64,000 nucleotides of DNA from Nocardiopsis flavescens (GCF_900141985.1 NZ_FQZK01000001.1:496001-560000); one strand, 5' to 3'; positions 8,953-18,145 are shown, numbered from the stretch's first letter. Notes: generated by a model from the sequence alone, not told the origin. Numbers and translations are program-made.

Positions 8953-9191
8953 TTCCTTCGTCCTTGATCGCGTAGCAGGTCTCTCACCTGTCACAGCCGT
9001 ACCCGAAACGGCATTCATCCGCAGCGCACGAGCGCAGAGAGAGGAAAAGTGGACCCGTCCCGAAGTACCGGCGGCATCCCCAAGGGATGCTGCGGCTCCG
9101 AAACCGACGAGCCTCCTTCTCCCGGGGGCACGCGCCCTCATAGATCCGTTCCCGGTCGCGCCGGGAACACCTCCCAGGCGGTGCGTGCCCG
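8953..9191 (+). other. Long leader before the CNNM/CorC gene pair
   Basis: These 239 bases run up to the first CNNM-type gene. GGCATCCC and GGGATGC form a tight hairpin around 9073-9090, and further short stems and purine-rich joints (AGAGAGAGGAAAAG) are present. The layout resembles a structured 5' leader. I could not match it to the M-box, the manganese switch or the c-di-AMP switch. Confidence 0.3.
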
Positions 9192-10577
9192 ATGATGAGC
9201 ACCGTTCTCAGTATCGGCCTGGGGATTCTGGTGGTCTTCCTGATCACCGTGGCGACGGGATACTTCGTCGCCCAGGAATTCGGCTACATGGCCGTGGACC
9301 GCTCCCGGCTGCGGGCGCGGGCCTCGGCGGGTGACGCCGGCGCCAAGCGGGCGCTGGGCATCACCAACCGCACGTCGTTCATGCTCTCCGGTGCCCAGCT
9401 GGGCATCACGGTCACCGCGCTGCTCGTCGGCTACGTCGCCGAGCCGCTGATCGGAGAGGGCATCGGCGAGCTGCTCGGCGGCGTCGGAGTGCCCGCGGGG
9501 GTGGGCGCCGCGATCGGCATCACCCTGGCGCTGCTCTTCTCGACCGTCGTGCAGATGGTCTTCGGGGAGCTCTTCCCCAAGAACCTGGCGATCGCCCGGC
9601 CCGAGCCGGTGGCCCGCGCCCTGGCCCTGTCCACGGGGATCTACCTGAAGATCTTCGGACCGGTCATCTGGCTGTTCGACCAGGCGGCGATCCTGCTCCT
9701 GAAGCTGGCGCGGATCGAGCCGGTCGAGGACGTCCAGCACGCGGCGACCCCGCGCGACCTGGAGAGCATCATCGCCGAGTCCAAGCAGAGCGGGGACCTG
9801 CCCGCGGAGCTGTCCACCCTGTTGGACCGCACCCTGGACTTCCACGAGAGCACCGCCGGGCACGCGATGATCCCGCGTCCGGAGGTCACCACCGTGGAGG
9901 AGGGCGACCCGGTCAGCCGCGTCGTGGAGCTGATGGCCTCCGACCACTCCCGTTTCCCGGTCCTGGGCGACGGCGTGGACGACATCGTGGGCGTCATCTG
10001 CCTGCGCGACGTGCTGGCGCTGGGCGACCGCGACCTGGAGCACGTCAAGGTCAGCGAGGTGGCCCGGCCCACCGTCATGGTCCCGGCGTCGCTGCCGCTG
10101 CCGGGCGTGCTCGACCAGCTGCGCGAGGCGAACGAGGAGTTCGCGTGCGTGGTGGACGAGTACGGCGGCCTGGCCGGCGTGATCACCACCGAGGACCTGG
10201 CCGAGGAGCTGGTCGGCGAGATCGCCGACGAGCACACCCCGGAGGAGGAGGTCCCCGCCCACCTGGACGGGGAGGGCTCCTACCTGGTCCCCGGCGCGCT
10301 GCACATCGACGAGGTCGAGCGGCTGATCGAGCACGACCTGCCCGAGGGCGACTACGAGACGCTGGGCGGCCTGGTCATCCACGAGCTGCACCGGCTGCCC
10401 GAGGTCGGCGACACCCTGGAGCTGGCGCTGCCGCGGCCGACCAGCGCCCACGACGACGATCCCGACATGGCCCTGACCCTGCGGGTGTCCTCCGTCCAGC
10501 GGCACGTGCCGCACACGGTGGAGGTCCGCCTGCACGAGTCCGGCGCCGAGGAGAAGGCCGAGGAGGTGCGCGCATGA
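9192..10577 (+). CDS. CNNM/CorC-type transporter with CBS domains (first of a pair)
   Basis: A 461-residue member of the hemolysin C/CorC family (DUF21 plus two CBS plus CorC_HlyC). Hydrophobic helices fill the first 145 residues, including GYFVAQEFGYMAVDRSRLRA and the FGELFPKNLAI signature. A CBS pair follows at about 205-330 (MIPRPEVTTVEEGD; VVDEYGGLAGVITTEDLAEE), then a CorC_HlyC domain at about 345-440. The family moves or controls Mg2+ and Co2+ at the membrane. ATG at 9192 is followed by a second ATG. Its last bases overlap the start of a paralogue. Confidence 0.87.
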   Translation: MMSTVLSIGLGILVVFLITVATGYFVAQEFGYMAVDRSRLRARASAGDAGAKRALGITNRTSFMLSGAQLGITVTALLVGYVAEPLIGEGIGELLGGVGVPAGVGAAIGITLALLFSTVVQMVFGELFPKNLAIARPEPVARALALSTGIYLKIFGPVIWLFDQAAILLLKLARIEPVEDVQHAATPRDLESIIAESKQSGDLPAELSTLLDRTLDFHESTAGHAMIPRPEVTTVEEGDPVSRVVELMASDHSRFPVLGDGVDDIVGVICLRDVLALGDRDLEHVKVSEVARPTVMVPASLPLPGVLDQLREANEEFACVVDEYGGLAGVITTEDLAEELVGEIADEHTPEEEVPAHLDGEGSYLVPGALHIDEVERLIEHDLPEGDYETLGGLVIHELHRLPEVGDTLELALPRPTSAHDDDPDMALTLRVSSVQRHVPHTVEVRLHESGAEEKAEEVRA

Positions 10578-11584
10578 GCGACATGAACATCTGGCTGGCG
10601 CTGACGCTGACGGTGATCATCATCGCCCTGAGCGCCTTCTTCGTCGCGATCGAGTTCGCGCTGGTGGCGGCCCGCCGCTACCGGCTGGAGGAGGCGGCCA
10701 AGACCAGCGCCTCGGCGCGGGCGGCCGTCAAGAGCGCCCGGGACCTGTCGCTGCTGCTGGCCGGCTCCCAGCTGGGGATCACGCTGTGCGCCCTGGCGCT
10801 GGGCGCGATCTCCAAGCCCGCGTTCCACCACCTGCTGGAGCCGCTCTTCGGCGGACTGCCCAGCGCGGTGGGATACGTGGTCTCGTTCGTGGTGTCGCTG
10901 ATCATCGTGACCTTCCTGCACCTGGTCGTGGGCGAGATGGCCCCCAAGTCGTGGGCGATCTCGCACCCGGAGAAGTCGGCGATCATGCTGGCGGTCCCGA
11001 TGCGGGTGTTCATGTGGTTCACCCGGCCGCTGCTGCTCGGCCTCAACGGCATCGCGAACTGGTGCCTGCACCGGTTCGGTGTGGAGGCCGTGGACGAGAT
11101 GCACTCCGGGCACAACCCGGAGGACGTGCGGGAACTGGTGGAGCACTCGGCCAAGGCCGGTGCGCTGGACTCCGACCGCCGTGACCAGCTGGCCACGGCG
11201 CTGGAGGTCAACTCCCGGCCGCTGAGCGAGATCGTCACCCCCAGCGAGGAGATGGCCTCGGTGGAGCCCGACGACGGTGTGGAGGAGATCAAGCGGGTCT
11301 CCCGCGAGTCCTCGCACCTGCGCCTGGTGGTCGTGGACGGGGGCGAGCCGGTGGGCGTGCTGCACGTGCGCGAGGCGCTGGCGAGCCCGGCGGGCACGAC
11401 CGCCGCCGACCTCATGCGCCCGGTGCTGACGCTGCCCGCGGGCACGCCGATGTACTCGGCCATGAGCATCATGCGGGAGAGCCGCAGCCACCTGTCCCTG
11501 GTGGAGGAGGACGGCCGGACCATCGGCCTGGTCACCCTCCAGGACATCCTGGACCGGCTGCTGCTGCTGGAGACCGCCGCCTGA
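10574..11584 (+). CDS. CNNM/CorC-type transporter with CBS domains (second of a pair)
   Basis: A 336-residue paralogue of the preceding protein. It has DUF21 helices (FFVAIEFALVAARRYRLEE, VVGEMAPKSWAI) and a CBS pair at about 210-330, but lacks the C-terminal CorC_HlyC domain. The ATG at 10574 overlaps the previous stop (ATGA), with AGGAGG just before it. Such unequal pairs are common in actinobacteria and may act together, perhaps as a heteromer; that is inference. The gene ends 17 bases before a strong palindrome. Confidence 0.87.
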   Translation: MSDMNIWLALTLTVIIIALSAFFVAIEFALVAARRYRLEEAAKTSASARAAVKSARDLSLLLAGSQLGITLCALALGAISKPAFHHLLEPLFGGLPSAVGYVVSFVVSLIIVTFLHLVVGEMAPKSWAISHPEKSAIMLAVPMRVFMWFTRPLLLGLNGIANWCLHRFGVEAVDEMHSGHNPEDVRELVEHSAKAGALDSDRRDQLATALEVNSRPLSEIVTPSEEMASVEPDDGVEEIKRVSRESSHLRLVVVDGGEPVGVLHVREALASPAGTTAADLMRPVLTLPAGTPMYSAMSIMRESRSHLSLVEEDGRTIGLVTLQDILDRLLLLETAA

Positions 11585-11601
11585 CGGTCGGGATGAGCGG
11601 A

Positions 11602-11631
11602 GGGGCCCGGGGTCGTACGACCCCGGGCCCC
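11602..11631. terminator. Perfect 30-bp palindrome between convergent genes
   Basis: GGGGCCCGGGGTCGT and its exact reverse complement follow with no spacer, centred at 11616/11617. It lies between the CNNM pair (plus) and an ABC permease gene (minus) and should terminate transcription both ways. Confidence 0.7.
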
Positions 11632-11650
11632 TCGTCGTCGGTCCGGTCCC

Positions 11651-13126
11651 CTATCCGCGCCGGGGCGCGGCGCAGTAGGCCGCCAGCACGGCGGCCCCGC
11701 ACAGCGCCTGGGCCGCGTACAGGGCCGCGCCCGGGCCGGCGGCGAACGCTGCGAGCGCGGGCAGGCAGCCGAGCAGGGCGAGGTCGGCGCCGGTGAGCGC
11801 CCACCGCAGCGGGCCCAGCGGCACCGGGCCCAGCGGCGTGTCCATGACGGGCGCGGTGTGCTCCACGGGGCGGCGCCGGGCCATCCGCAGCGCCCCCGCC
11901 GCCAGCGCGGGCGCGCACAGCGGGCCCAGCGGCCAGAGTGCTCCCGTGGCGCCGACGGCCTCCAGCGCGGTCAGCGCGAGGGTCAGCCAGGCGCCGCCCA
12001 GCACGGCGGGCAGCACCGCGCGCGCCGCCAGCAGGGCGCGCGGCGCGGCCCCCAGCAGGCGGGCGAGCGCCGCGTCCCCGGCGTCCCGGCGCGCCCCCGC
12101 GGTACCGGCCGAGGCGACGGCGGCCGCACCCGCGGCGAGCACGAGCGGCACCCCCGCCCCGCCCAGGCCGGCCAGGGCCGCCAGGGCGGGCAGCACGGCG
12201 GTGGCCGCCGCCAGCGCGAGCAGGCCCGGGCGCCGCCCCAGCCGCTTCCAGTCCGGCCAGGCCACCGCCGCCGCCCCGCGCAGGCGCGCGGGCCAGGGGC
12301 GCGAGCGCAGGGTGCGCCCGCGCCAGTGGGCGTCCTCGGCGATCCACGCCAGCGGGCCCGGGTCCAGTCCCGTGACCGCGCCCGCGGCCAGCCCCGTCCG
12401 GCGCGAGGCCTCCAGAACGGCGCGGGCCGGGATGCGCCCGGCCGCCGCCCACGCCCGGACCGCCAGGGCCGCGGCGCCCGCGACCGACACGGCGGCCACC
12501 GCCGCCCAGGCCTGGCCGGGGGCCGTCGCCAGGGCGGTGAGCGCCCGCTGGCCGGGTCCCGCGCCCAGCACCGCCGCGGCGGCGGCAGCGGCGACCAGGA
12601 CGGCGATCGTCGCGACCACCGCCGTGTCCCAGGCCTGCGAGGCCTGGCCCAGGACGGTGGCCGAAGCCGCGGCCACGGCCCAGGCCAGGCCCAGCAGCAC
12701 CAGCCCGGACAGCCGCGGGAGCAGGGCGCCCGGGGCGCCGAGCGCGCTCGTCAGCGCCAGCCCCGCGGCGGCTCCCAGGACCGCGCACACCGCGGCCAGG
12801 ACCAGCAGGGCGGGGGTGAGCACGGCCCGGCGCGGCAGCGGGGTGAGCAGCAGCCACGCCGCGTCGGCGGGCGAGACCCCCAGGGGCCCGGCCGCGCGCG
12901 CCAGGGCCAGGGCGCCCGCGGCGAGCAGCGCGGTGAGCGCCAGCCCGGCGCCGGCCCGGGCGGGGTCGGTGTCGGCGGGCACGGCCTCCAGCGCGCGGCC
13001 CAGCAGCGGGGACGCCAGGACCGCCAGCAGGACCAGGCCGAACAGGGTGATGTAGCGGTCGGACCAGGTGCGGCGCCGGCGCACGCCGCTCCGCGTCAGC
13101 GCGCGGACCCGCGCGGTCGCGCTCAC
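11651..13126 (-). CDS. ABC exporter membrane subunit (DUF6297-like)
   Basis: A 491-residue protein made almost only of Ala/Leu/Val-rich membrane segments (about ten to twelve), with basic loops such as RRRRTWSDRYITL near the N-terminus. No ATPase motif is present. Its GTG start overlaps the stop of an ABC ATPase gene by four bases, so it is the permease of that transporter. Similar large permeases are coded next to single ATPases across actinobacteria, without known substrates. Confidence 0.75.
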   Translation of the reverse strand: MSATARVRALTRSGVRRRRTWSDRYITLFGLVLLAVLASPLLGRALEAVPADTDPARAGAGLALTALLAAGALALARAAGPLGVSPADAAWLLLTPLPRRAVLTPALLVLAAVCAVLGAAAGLALTSALGAPGALLPRLSGLVLLGLAWAVAAASATVLGQASQAWDTAVVATIAVLVAAAAAAAVLGAGPGQRALTALATAPGQAWAAVAAVSVAGAAALAVRAWAAAGRIPARAVLEASRRTGLAAGAVTGLDPGPLAWIAEDAHWRGRTLRSRPWPARLRGAAAVAWPDWKRLGRRPGLLALAAATAVLPALAALAGLGGAGVPLVLAAGAAAVASAGTAGARRDAGDAALARLLGAAPRALLAARAVLPAVLGGAWLTLALTALEAVGATGALWPLGPLCAPALAAGALRMARRRPVEHTAPVMDTPLGPVPLGPLRWALTGADLALLGCLPALAAFAAGPGAALYAAQALCGAAVLAAYCAAPRRG

Positions 13127-13749
13127 GCGGCGGCCTCCAGCGCGACGTGGCGGGCGCCCTCGGCGAACCGGGGGTCGTGGGTCACCATGACCACGGTGCC
13201 GCCGCCGGCGGCGTAGTCGGAGAGAAGCACGGCGAGCCGGTCCCGGAAGGCGGCGTCGAGCCCGCGCTCGGGCTCGTCCAGCAGGAGCAGGCGGCTGGGC
13301 CGCAGCAGTGCCAGGGCCAGGGACAGCCGCTGGCGCTGTCCGGTGGACAGGGCGGTGGGGGCGCGGTCGGCGCGGTCGGCGCGGTCGGCCAACTCGAACA
13401 GCTCCAGGGCGCGTCCGGCGTCCAGGGGGCCGGGGCCGTGGACCGCCCCGACCAGGTCCAGGTGCTCGCGCACGGTCAGCCCCGGGTACCAGGCGGGCTC
13501 GTCGCCGACCAGGACGACGTCGCGCCAGAACTCCGGGGTGTCGGCGGGCGGGCCGCCCAGCACGCTGACGCTGCCCGCGGCCGGCTGGAGGCCGGCCAGG
13601 CAGCGCAGCAGGGTGGTCTTGCCCGCGCCGTTGGCGCCCAGCACCGCGACCACCTCCCCGGGGGAGACCGTCAGGTCGATGCCGTCCAGGACGGGGGTGC
13701 CGCCCAGCTCCACGCCCACGCCGCGGGCCACGATGATCGGTTCGCTCAC
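13123..13749 (-). CDS. ABC transporter ATP-binding protein
   Basis: A 208-residue ATPase. Walker A GANGAGKTT is at about 38-46, the signature LSTGQRQRLSLA near 135, Walker B LLLLDEPERGLD near 155, and the switch histidine in VTHD. The signature has LSTGQ in place of LSGGQ, seen in several exporter ATPases. It is coupled by overlap to the membrane subunit downstream. A drug or lipid exporter is likely but the cargo is unknown. Confidence 0.88.
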   Translation of the reverse strand: MSEPIIVARGVGVELGGTPVLDGIDLTVSPGEVVAVLGANGAGKTTLLRCLAGLQPAAGSVSVLGGPPADTPEFWRDVVLVGDEPAWYPGLTVREHLDLVGAVHGPGPLDAGRALELFELADRADRADRAPTALSTGQRQRLSLALALLRPSRLLLLDEPERGLDAAFRDRLAVLLSDYAAGGGTVVMVTHDPRFAEGARHVALEAAA

Positions 13750-14180
13750 CGGGACAGCCTAGGGCGTGCCCGGGGCACGCCCGCGTGTGGTGCGGCTCCC
13801 GCCCTGAAGCGGGAGGGATTCGTGGGCGGTCCGTCGCCGGACGCCGCCACCGCCGGGCGGTACCCCGCGGGCTCGGCGGTGCCGCACGGCGGTCCCCTGC
13901 ACCCGCCCGGCCCCTCCGGGCGACGGCTTGGAGCCCGCGCCCCGTCCAGCAGCGGGGCCTTCCCGGCCCCCGGGCGGCACGGCGGGAGGCGCCCCGGGAC
14001 CGCGACCCGCCGAACAGCGGGCACCGGATGCGGCGGGCGACGCCCGTCGACCAGCAGGCCCCTCCCGGACCGCCGCCCGGAGGGCGTTGCCCCGGCACCC
14101 GTCCGGGCGCCGGGGCGGCGGAAGGCGCCCCACCACGATCCACCGAGCCCCGGGACGCCCCGGCGGCCGGTGACAACGGC
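13750..14180. other. Gene-free GC-rich region
   Basis: About 430 bases between the ABC operon start and the ohr terminator. Open frames cross it in several phases but all are Pro/Arg/Gly-rich with no start signal and no recognisable family. I see no gene here. Confidence 0.4.
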
Positions 14181-14210
14181 GAGGGGGCGCCCCGTGCGGG
14201 ACGCCCCCTC
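14181..14210 (-). terminator. Hairpin terminator after ohr
   Basis: GAGGGGGCG pairs with CGCCCCCTC around a short inner stem, 18 bases after the ohr stop codon on the minus strand. Confidence 0.6.
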
Positions 14211-14227
14211 GTGTGCGGCGGTACGGG

Positions 14228-14656
14228 CTAGCCGGCCCGGGCGGTCAGCCTGACCTCGATGTTGCCGCGGGTGGCGCGGGAGTACGGGCACATCTGGTGG
14301 GCGGCCTCGACCAGCTCCTCGGCCTTGGCCTGGTCGACGCCGGGGATGGTGACGTCCAGCTCCACGGCGATGTCCAGGCCCTCGTCGGACTTGCCGAGGC
14401 TGACGTGCGCCTCGATGGTGGAGCCGTCCACGTTCGTCTTGTCCTTGCGGGCCACGCCCTTGAGCGCGCCGTGGAAGCAGGCCGCGTAGCCGACGGCGAA
14501 GAGCTGCTCGGGGTTGGTGCCCGGGCCGTCGTCGCCGCCCACGCCCTTGGGCACGGACAGCTCCACGTCCAGGCGGCCGTCGTCGGTGCGGCCGTGGCCC
14601 TTGCGGCCCTCGCCGGTCACGCTGGCGTTGGCGGTGTACATGACGTTGTAGGCCAT
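14228..14656 (-). CDS. ohr: Organic hydroperoxide resistance protein Ohr
   Basis: A 142-residue OsmC/Ohr-fold thiol peroxidase that reduces organic and lipid hydroperoxides with lipoyl partners. The two catalytic cysteines are at 60 (GYAACFHGAL) and 123 (HQMCPYSRATRGN), and the ending NIEVRL is typical of Ohr rather than OsmC. ATG at 14656 follows AAGGGG. It lies 62 bases behind the ohrR-like gene on the same strand, the standard redox-regulated pair. Confidence 0.92.
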   Translation of the reverse strand: MAYNVMYTANASVTGEGRKGHGRTDDGRLDVELSVPKGVGGDDGPGTNPEQLFAVGYAACFHGALKGVARKDKTNVDGSTIEAHVSLGKSDEGLDIAVELDVTIPGVDQAKAEELVEAAHQMCPYSRATRGNIEVRLTARAG

Positions 14657-14718
14657 GGTGTCCCCTTCTTCCGGCCCCGTGGTGGAGCCCGTGTGGCGTT
14701 GGTGGTGGTGTGCGGTGG

Positions 14719-15189
14719 TCACTCCGGGCCGCAGGGCCGGCGCGCGGACTCGGTCTCGACGGAGCGGGTCAGCTCGTCGAGGGTGGCGATGAGCTCGCGC
14801 ACGCGCCCGCCGGGCAGTCCGGAGGCGCAGGCGAGCCGCTCGGGGATGCCCAGGGCGCGTTCGCGCATCGCGGCGCCGCTCTCGGTGAGCCCGATCTCGA
14901 CGACGCGCTCGTCGGAGGTGCTGCGGGTGCGGGTGACCGCCCCCAGCCCCTCCAGGCGGCGCAGCAGCGGCGACAGGGTGCCCGAGTCCAGGTGCAGGAC
15001 CCGGCTGAGCCCCTTGACGCTGAGGGTCCCGTGCTCCCACAGCGCGAGCATGACCAGGTACTGGGGATAGGTCAGTCCCAGGTCGCCCAGCAGCTCCCGG
15101 TAGAGCCCGGTCAGGGCCCGGGAGGCGGCGTACAGGGAGAAGCACAGCTGGTTGTCCAGGGCGAGCGGGTCGCCCTCGGTCTCGGCCAC
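14719..15189 (-). CDS. ohrR: MarR-family organic-peroxide sensor OhrR
   Basis: A 156-residue MarR repressor. The peroxide-sensing cysteine is Cys16 in LDNQLCFSLYAAS, the OhrR hallmark. A winged helix follows (LSRVLHLDSGTLSPLLRRLE). GTG at 15189 is preceded by GGAGGAG at good spacing; the open frame upstream of it is not coding. Oxidation of Cys16 by organic peroxides is expected to release the operator and induce ohrR and ohr. Confidence 0.9.
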   Translation of the reverse strand: MAETEGDPLALDNQLCFSLYAASRALTGLYRELLGDLGLTYPQYLVMLALWEHGTLSVKGLSRVLHLDSGTLSPLLRRLEGLGAVTRTRSTSDERVVEIGLTESGAAMRERALGIPERLACASGLPGGRVRELIATLDELTRSVETESARRPCGPE

Positions 15190-15224
15190 GGTGTCTCCTC
15201 CCCTGCGTCCTCGGATGCGGTCAT

Positions 15225-15258
15225 ACCGTAGCATTTTAGATTGCCTACAACAATATTG
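15225..15258 (-). promoter_or_regulatory. ohrR promoter with candidate OhrR operator
   Basis: On the minus strand TTGTTG (complement of 15248-15253) and TACGGT (complement of 15225-15230) form a -35/-10 pair with 17-base spacing. ATTG at 15240-15243 and CAAT at 15251-15254 are inverted arms over the -35, followed by the palindrome CAATATTG (15251-15258). This AT-rich dyad is the best candidate for self-regulation. Confidence 0.5.
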
Positions 15259-15326
15259 GGCGCAAAGTTTTTTTCGGGCGCGGCGTGCCCCGGGGGGCGG
15301 GCCCGGCCGGCCCGCCCCGCCGCGCC

Positions 15327-16871
15327 TCACAGGAAGCGGACACCCTGCGCCAGCGGCAGCTCACCGCCGAAGTTCACCGTGTTGGTGGCCCGGCGCATGT
15401 ACGCCTTCCACGAGTCCGACCCCGACTCCCGGCCCCCGCCGGTGTCCTTCTCCCCGCCGAACGCCCCGCCGATCTCCGCACCCGAGGTGCCGATGTTGAC
15501 GTTGACGATCCCGCAGTCCGAACCCGCCGAGGACAGGAACCGCTCCGCCTCCTGCTGGTCCCGGGTGAAGACCGCCGACGACAGGCCCTGCGGGACCCCG
15601 TTGTGCAGCTCCACCGCCTCCTCCAGGGTGCGGTAGGTCAGCACGTACAGGATCGGCGCGAACGTCTCCTCGCGCACCACCTCCGTCTGCCCCGGCATCC
15701 GCACCACCGCCGGCTCCACGTAGTACGCGTCCTTGGCCGCCTCCTCCAGCCGGCGCTCCCCGCCCACCAGCACCCGGCCCCCGTCGGCCTGCGCCCGCTC
15801 CAGCGCGTCGCGCATCGCCGTGTACCCGCGCTCGCCGATCAGCGGGCCCACCAGCGTCTCCTCCGCGGAGGGGTCCCCCACCCGGTCCTGGAGCTGGCGG
15901 TAGGCCGCCGTGATCTTCTCCGCGACCTCCTCCACCACGTCCTCGTGCACGATCAGGCGCCGCAGCGACGTGCACCGCTGCCCGGCCGTGCCCGCCGCGG
16001 CGAACACGCTGCCGCGCACCACCAGGTCCAGGTCCGCCGAGGGCGCCACCACCGCCGCGTTGTTGCCGCCCAGCTCCAGCAGGTACCGGCCCATCCGCGC
16101 CGCCACCCGCGGCGCCACCGCGCGGCCCATCGCCGTGGACCCCGTCGCCGACAGCAGGGCCACCCGCGCGTCGTCCACCAGCGCCTCGCCCACCGCCCGG
16201 TCCCCCAGCACCACCCGGTGCACGTCCTCGGGTGCCCCGGTCTCCCGCGCCGCCCGCATCAGCAGCGCGTGGCAGGCCAGCGCCGTCAGCGGCGTCAGCT
16301 CCGAGGGCTTCCACACCACCGTGTCACCGCACACCAGCGCGATACAGGTGTTCCACGACCACACCGCCACCGGGAAGTTGAACGCCGTGATCACGCCCAC
16401 CACGCCCAGCGGGTGCCAGGTCTCCATGAGCCGGTGCCCGGGCCGCTCCGAGGGCATCGTGCGCCCGTAGAGCTGGCGGGACAGGCCCACCGCGAACTCG
16501 CAGACGTCGATCATCTCCTGGACCTCGCCCAGCGCCTCGGAGCGGATCTTGCCCGCCTCGACCGTCACCAGCTCGGCCAGGTCGGCCTTGTGCTCGCGCA
16601 GCAGCTCCCCCAGGCGGCGCACCAGCGCCCCGCGCACCGGCGCCGGGGTGTCGCGCCACGCCGGGAACGCGGCGTGCGCCGCCGTCACCGCCCGCCCGGC
16701 CGAGGCGGCGGTGTCGAACTCCACCGGGAACAGGATCCCCCCGGTGACCGGGGTCCGCGCGGTCCCGGCCGCGCCGACCGGCTCGCGCAGCCGTTCGACA
16801 CCGCAGGCGGCCAGGGCCCGCCTGGCGCGCTCCGCGAGGTGCTCGGTGTCGGGGAGGGCGGAAGTGTGCAT
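15327..16871 (-). CDS. Aldehyde dehydrogenase, ALDH7 (aminoadipate-semialdehyde) type
   Basis: A 514-residue NAD-dependent aldehyde dehydrogenase. Catalytic Cys300 lies in GQRCTSLRR, the base Glu266 in ELGGNN, and Asn165 in FNFPVAVWSWN. The last two stretches and the ending GGAFGGEKDTGGGRESGSD are typical of ALDH7 (antiquitin, piperideine-6-carboxylate dehydrogenase). The likely reaction is oxidation of 2-aminoadipate semialdehyde in lysine catabolism. No lysine aminotransferase gene is adjacent, so the assignment is by family only. Confidence 0.85.
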   Translation of the reverse strand: MHTSALPDTEHLAERARRALAACGVERLREPVGAAGTARTPVTGGILFPVEFDTAASAGRAVTAAHAAFPAWRDTPAPVRGALVRRLGELLREHKADLAELVTVEAGKIRSEALGEVQEMIDVCEFAVGLSRQLYGRTMPSERPGHRLMETWHPLGVVGVITAFNFPVAVWSWNTCIALVCGDTVVWKPSELTPLTALACHALLMRAARETGAPEDVHRVVLGDRAVGEALVDDARVALLSATGSTAMGRAVAPRVAARMGRYLLELGGNNAAVVAPSADLDLVVRGSVFAAAGTAGQRCTSLRRLIVHEDVVEEVAEKITAAYRQLQDRVGDPSAEETLVGPLIGERGYTAMRDALERAQADGGRVLVGGERRLEEAAKDAYYVEPAVVRMPGQTEVVREETFAPILYVLTYRTLEEAVELHNGVPQGLSSAVFTRDQQEAERFLSSAGSDCGIVNVNIGTSGAEIGGAFGGEKDTGGGRESGSDSWKAYMRRATNTVNFGGELPLAQGVRFL

Positions 16872-17065
16872 GTGCGACTCTCTTCGTCGAGAGGGGGCTG
16901 GACACTCAACACCCTGCCAAGTCCGGGCCCGCCGGTCCAGCCCCGCCGTCCAGGTTTCGCGGCGCCCCCGCCGCGCGTTCCCCGGGGCGTCTCCGCGCGC
17001 CGTTAGACTCGACGACCGTCCCCCCGGCGGCCGTTGCGGCCGCCTTCCCTACAGACAGCGAACCC

Positions 17066-18127
17066 GTGCACCACGACACCACCCCCGAAGAGGACCGCGC
17101 CGGACTCGACGTGCCCCGGAGGATCCTCGAACGCTCCGGGTTCGGAGCCGCCGTCCCCCTCTTCGCCGCCGACCTCAACGACGCCGCCGACCACGCCGCG
17201 GCCCGCCAGGCCGTGGCGGCCCACGCCTCGCGCCTGTGGACCGAGGCCGTCCGCACCGGCGCCGGGACCGTCGACGACCGCCCCCTGTACTGGGCCCGCC
17301 TGCGGCTCGCCGCGCGCCTGCGCGCCTGGCGGCCCGCCTTCGACCTGTCCGAACAGGACCGCGCAGGTCTCCTGCACCTGCTGGAGACCGCCTCGCGCGG
17401 CGTCACCGAACTGCTCTTCCCGCCCGGCGAGCGCCTGCTGCGCATCGTCGTCACCGGGTTCGACCCCTTCCGCCTGGACGAGGACCCCGCCTGCGCCAAC
17501 CCGTCCGGGGCCGCCGCCCTGGACCTCAACGGCCTGACCTTCCCGGTCGGCGGGCGCACCGCCGTGGTGCGCACCGCCGTGTTCCCCGTGCGCTGGGACG
17601 ACTTCGACGCCGGGCTGGTGGAGGAGGCCCTGGGCCGGGTCCACGGCGAGGCCGACGCCGTCCTCACCCTCAGCCGCGGCCGTCCCGACCGGTTCGACCT
17701 GGAGGTGTGGAACGGGGTCTGGCGCGGCGGCGGCACCGACAACCTCGGGGTGTCGCGCACCGGCCGGGCCCTGCCCGGCGACGCCCCCGAGTGGACCCGC
17801 TCCACCCTGCCGGTGCGGGAGATCGCCGAGCGCATCGGCGCGCAGGCCGTGGTCAACACCGAGGTCACCGAGGTCCCCGCGGGCGGCACCGACCCGGTCG
17901 TGCGGCCCGGCGGCCCCACCCCGGGCTCGGCCGCGCGGCGCGGGGGCGGCGGCGACTACCTCTCCAACGAGATCGCCTACCGCAACACCCTGCTGCGCGA
18001 CCGGGCCGGGACCTCCGTCCCGGCGGGGCACGTGCACCTGCCCCTCACCCGCTCCGTGGACGAGCACGCCCCGGTGCTGGCCGGGGTGCGCGAGGCCGTC
18101 GCCGCGGTGGCCGCGACCCTGGCCTGA
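17066..18127 (+). CDS. Pyroglutamyl-peptidase-I-like protein lacking the catalytic cysteine
   Basis: A 353-residue protein. The last 230 residues have the Pcp fold marks: VTGFDPF and NPSG near 130-150, and GHVHLP near the end with the histidine. The segment that carries the nucleophile in Pcp (CN in a GTFVCN-like context) reads YLSNEIAYR, with serine in place of cysteine. The first 120 residues are extra and helical. It may be a non-peptidase member. GTG at 17066 is preceded by a TAGACT box at 17004-17009. Confidence 0.65.
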   Translation: MHHDTTPEEDRAGLDVPRRILERSGFGAAVPLFAADLNDAADHAAARQAVAAHASRLWTEAVRTGAGTVDDRPLYWARLRLAARLRAWRPAFDLSEQDRAGLLHLLETASRGVTELLFPPGERLLRIVVTGFDPFRLDEDPACANPSGAAALDLNGLTFPVGGRTAVVRTAVFPVRWDDFDAGLVEEALGRVHGEADAVLTLSRGRPDRFDLEVWNGVWRGGGTDNLGVSRTGRALPGDAPEWTRSTLPVREIAERIGAQAVVNTEVTEVPAGGTDPVVRPGGPTPGSAARRGGGGDYLSNEIAYRNTLLRDRAGTSVPAGHVHLPLTRSVDEHAPVLAGVREAVAAVAATLA

Positions 18128-18145
18128 GCCGCCCCGCACGCGAAC

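Noticed and set aside
8953..9191. M-box, yybP-ykoY or ydaO riboswitch
   Set aside because: None of the conserved blocks of these switches could be aligned.
11651..14176. An 841-codon frame fused to the ABC permease
   Set aside because: The permease starts at GTG 13126, coupled to the ATPase stop; the rest is a shadow of the ATPase gene.
13785..14231. 148-codon open frame between the ABC and ohr genes
   Set aside because: Overlaps a terminator and has no coding character.
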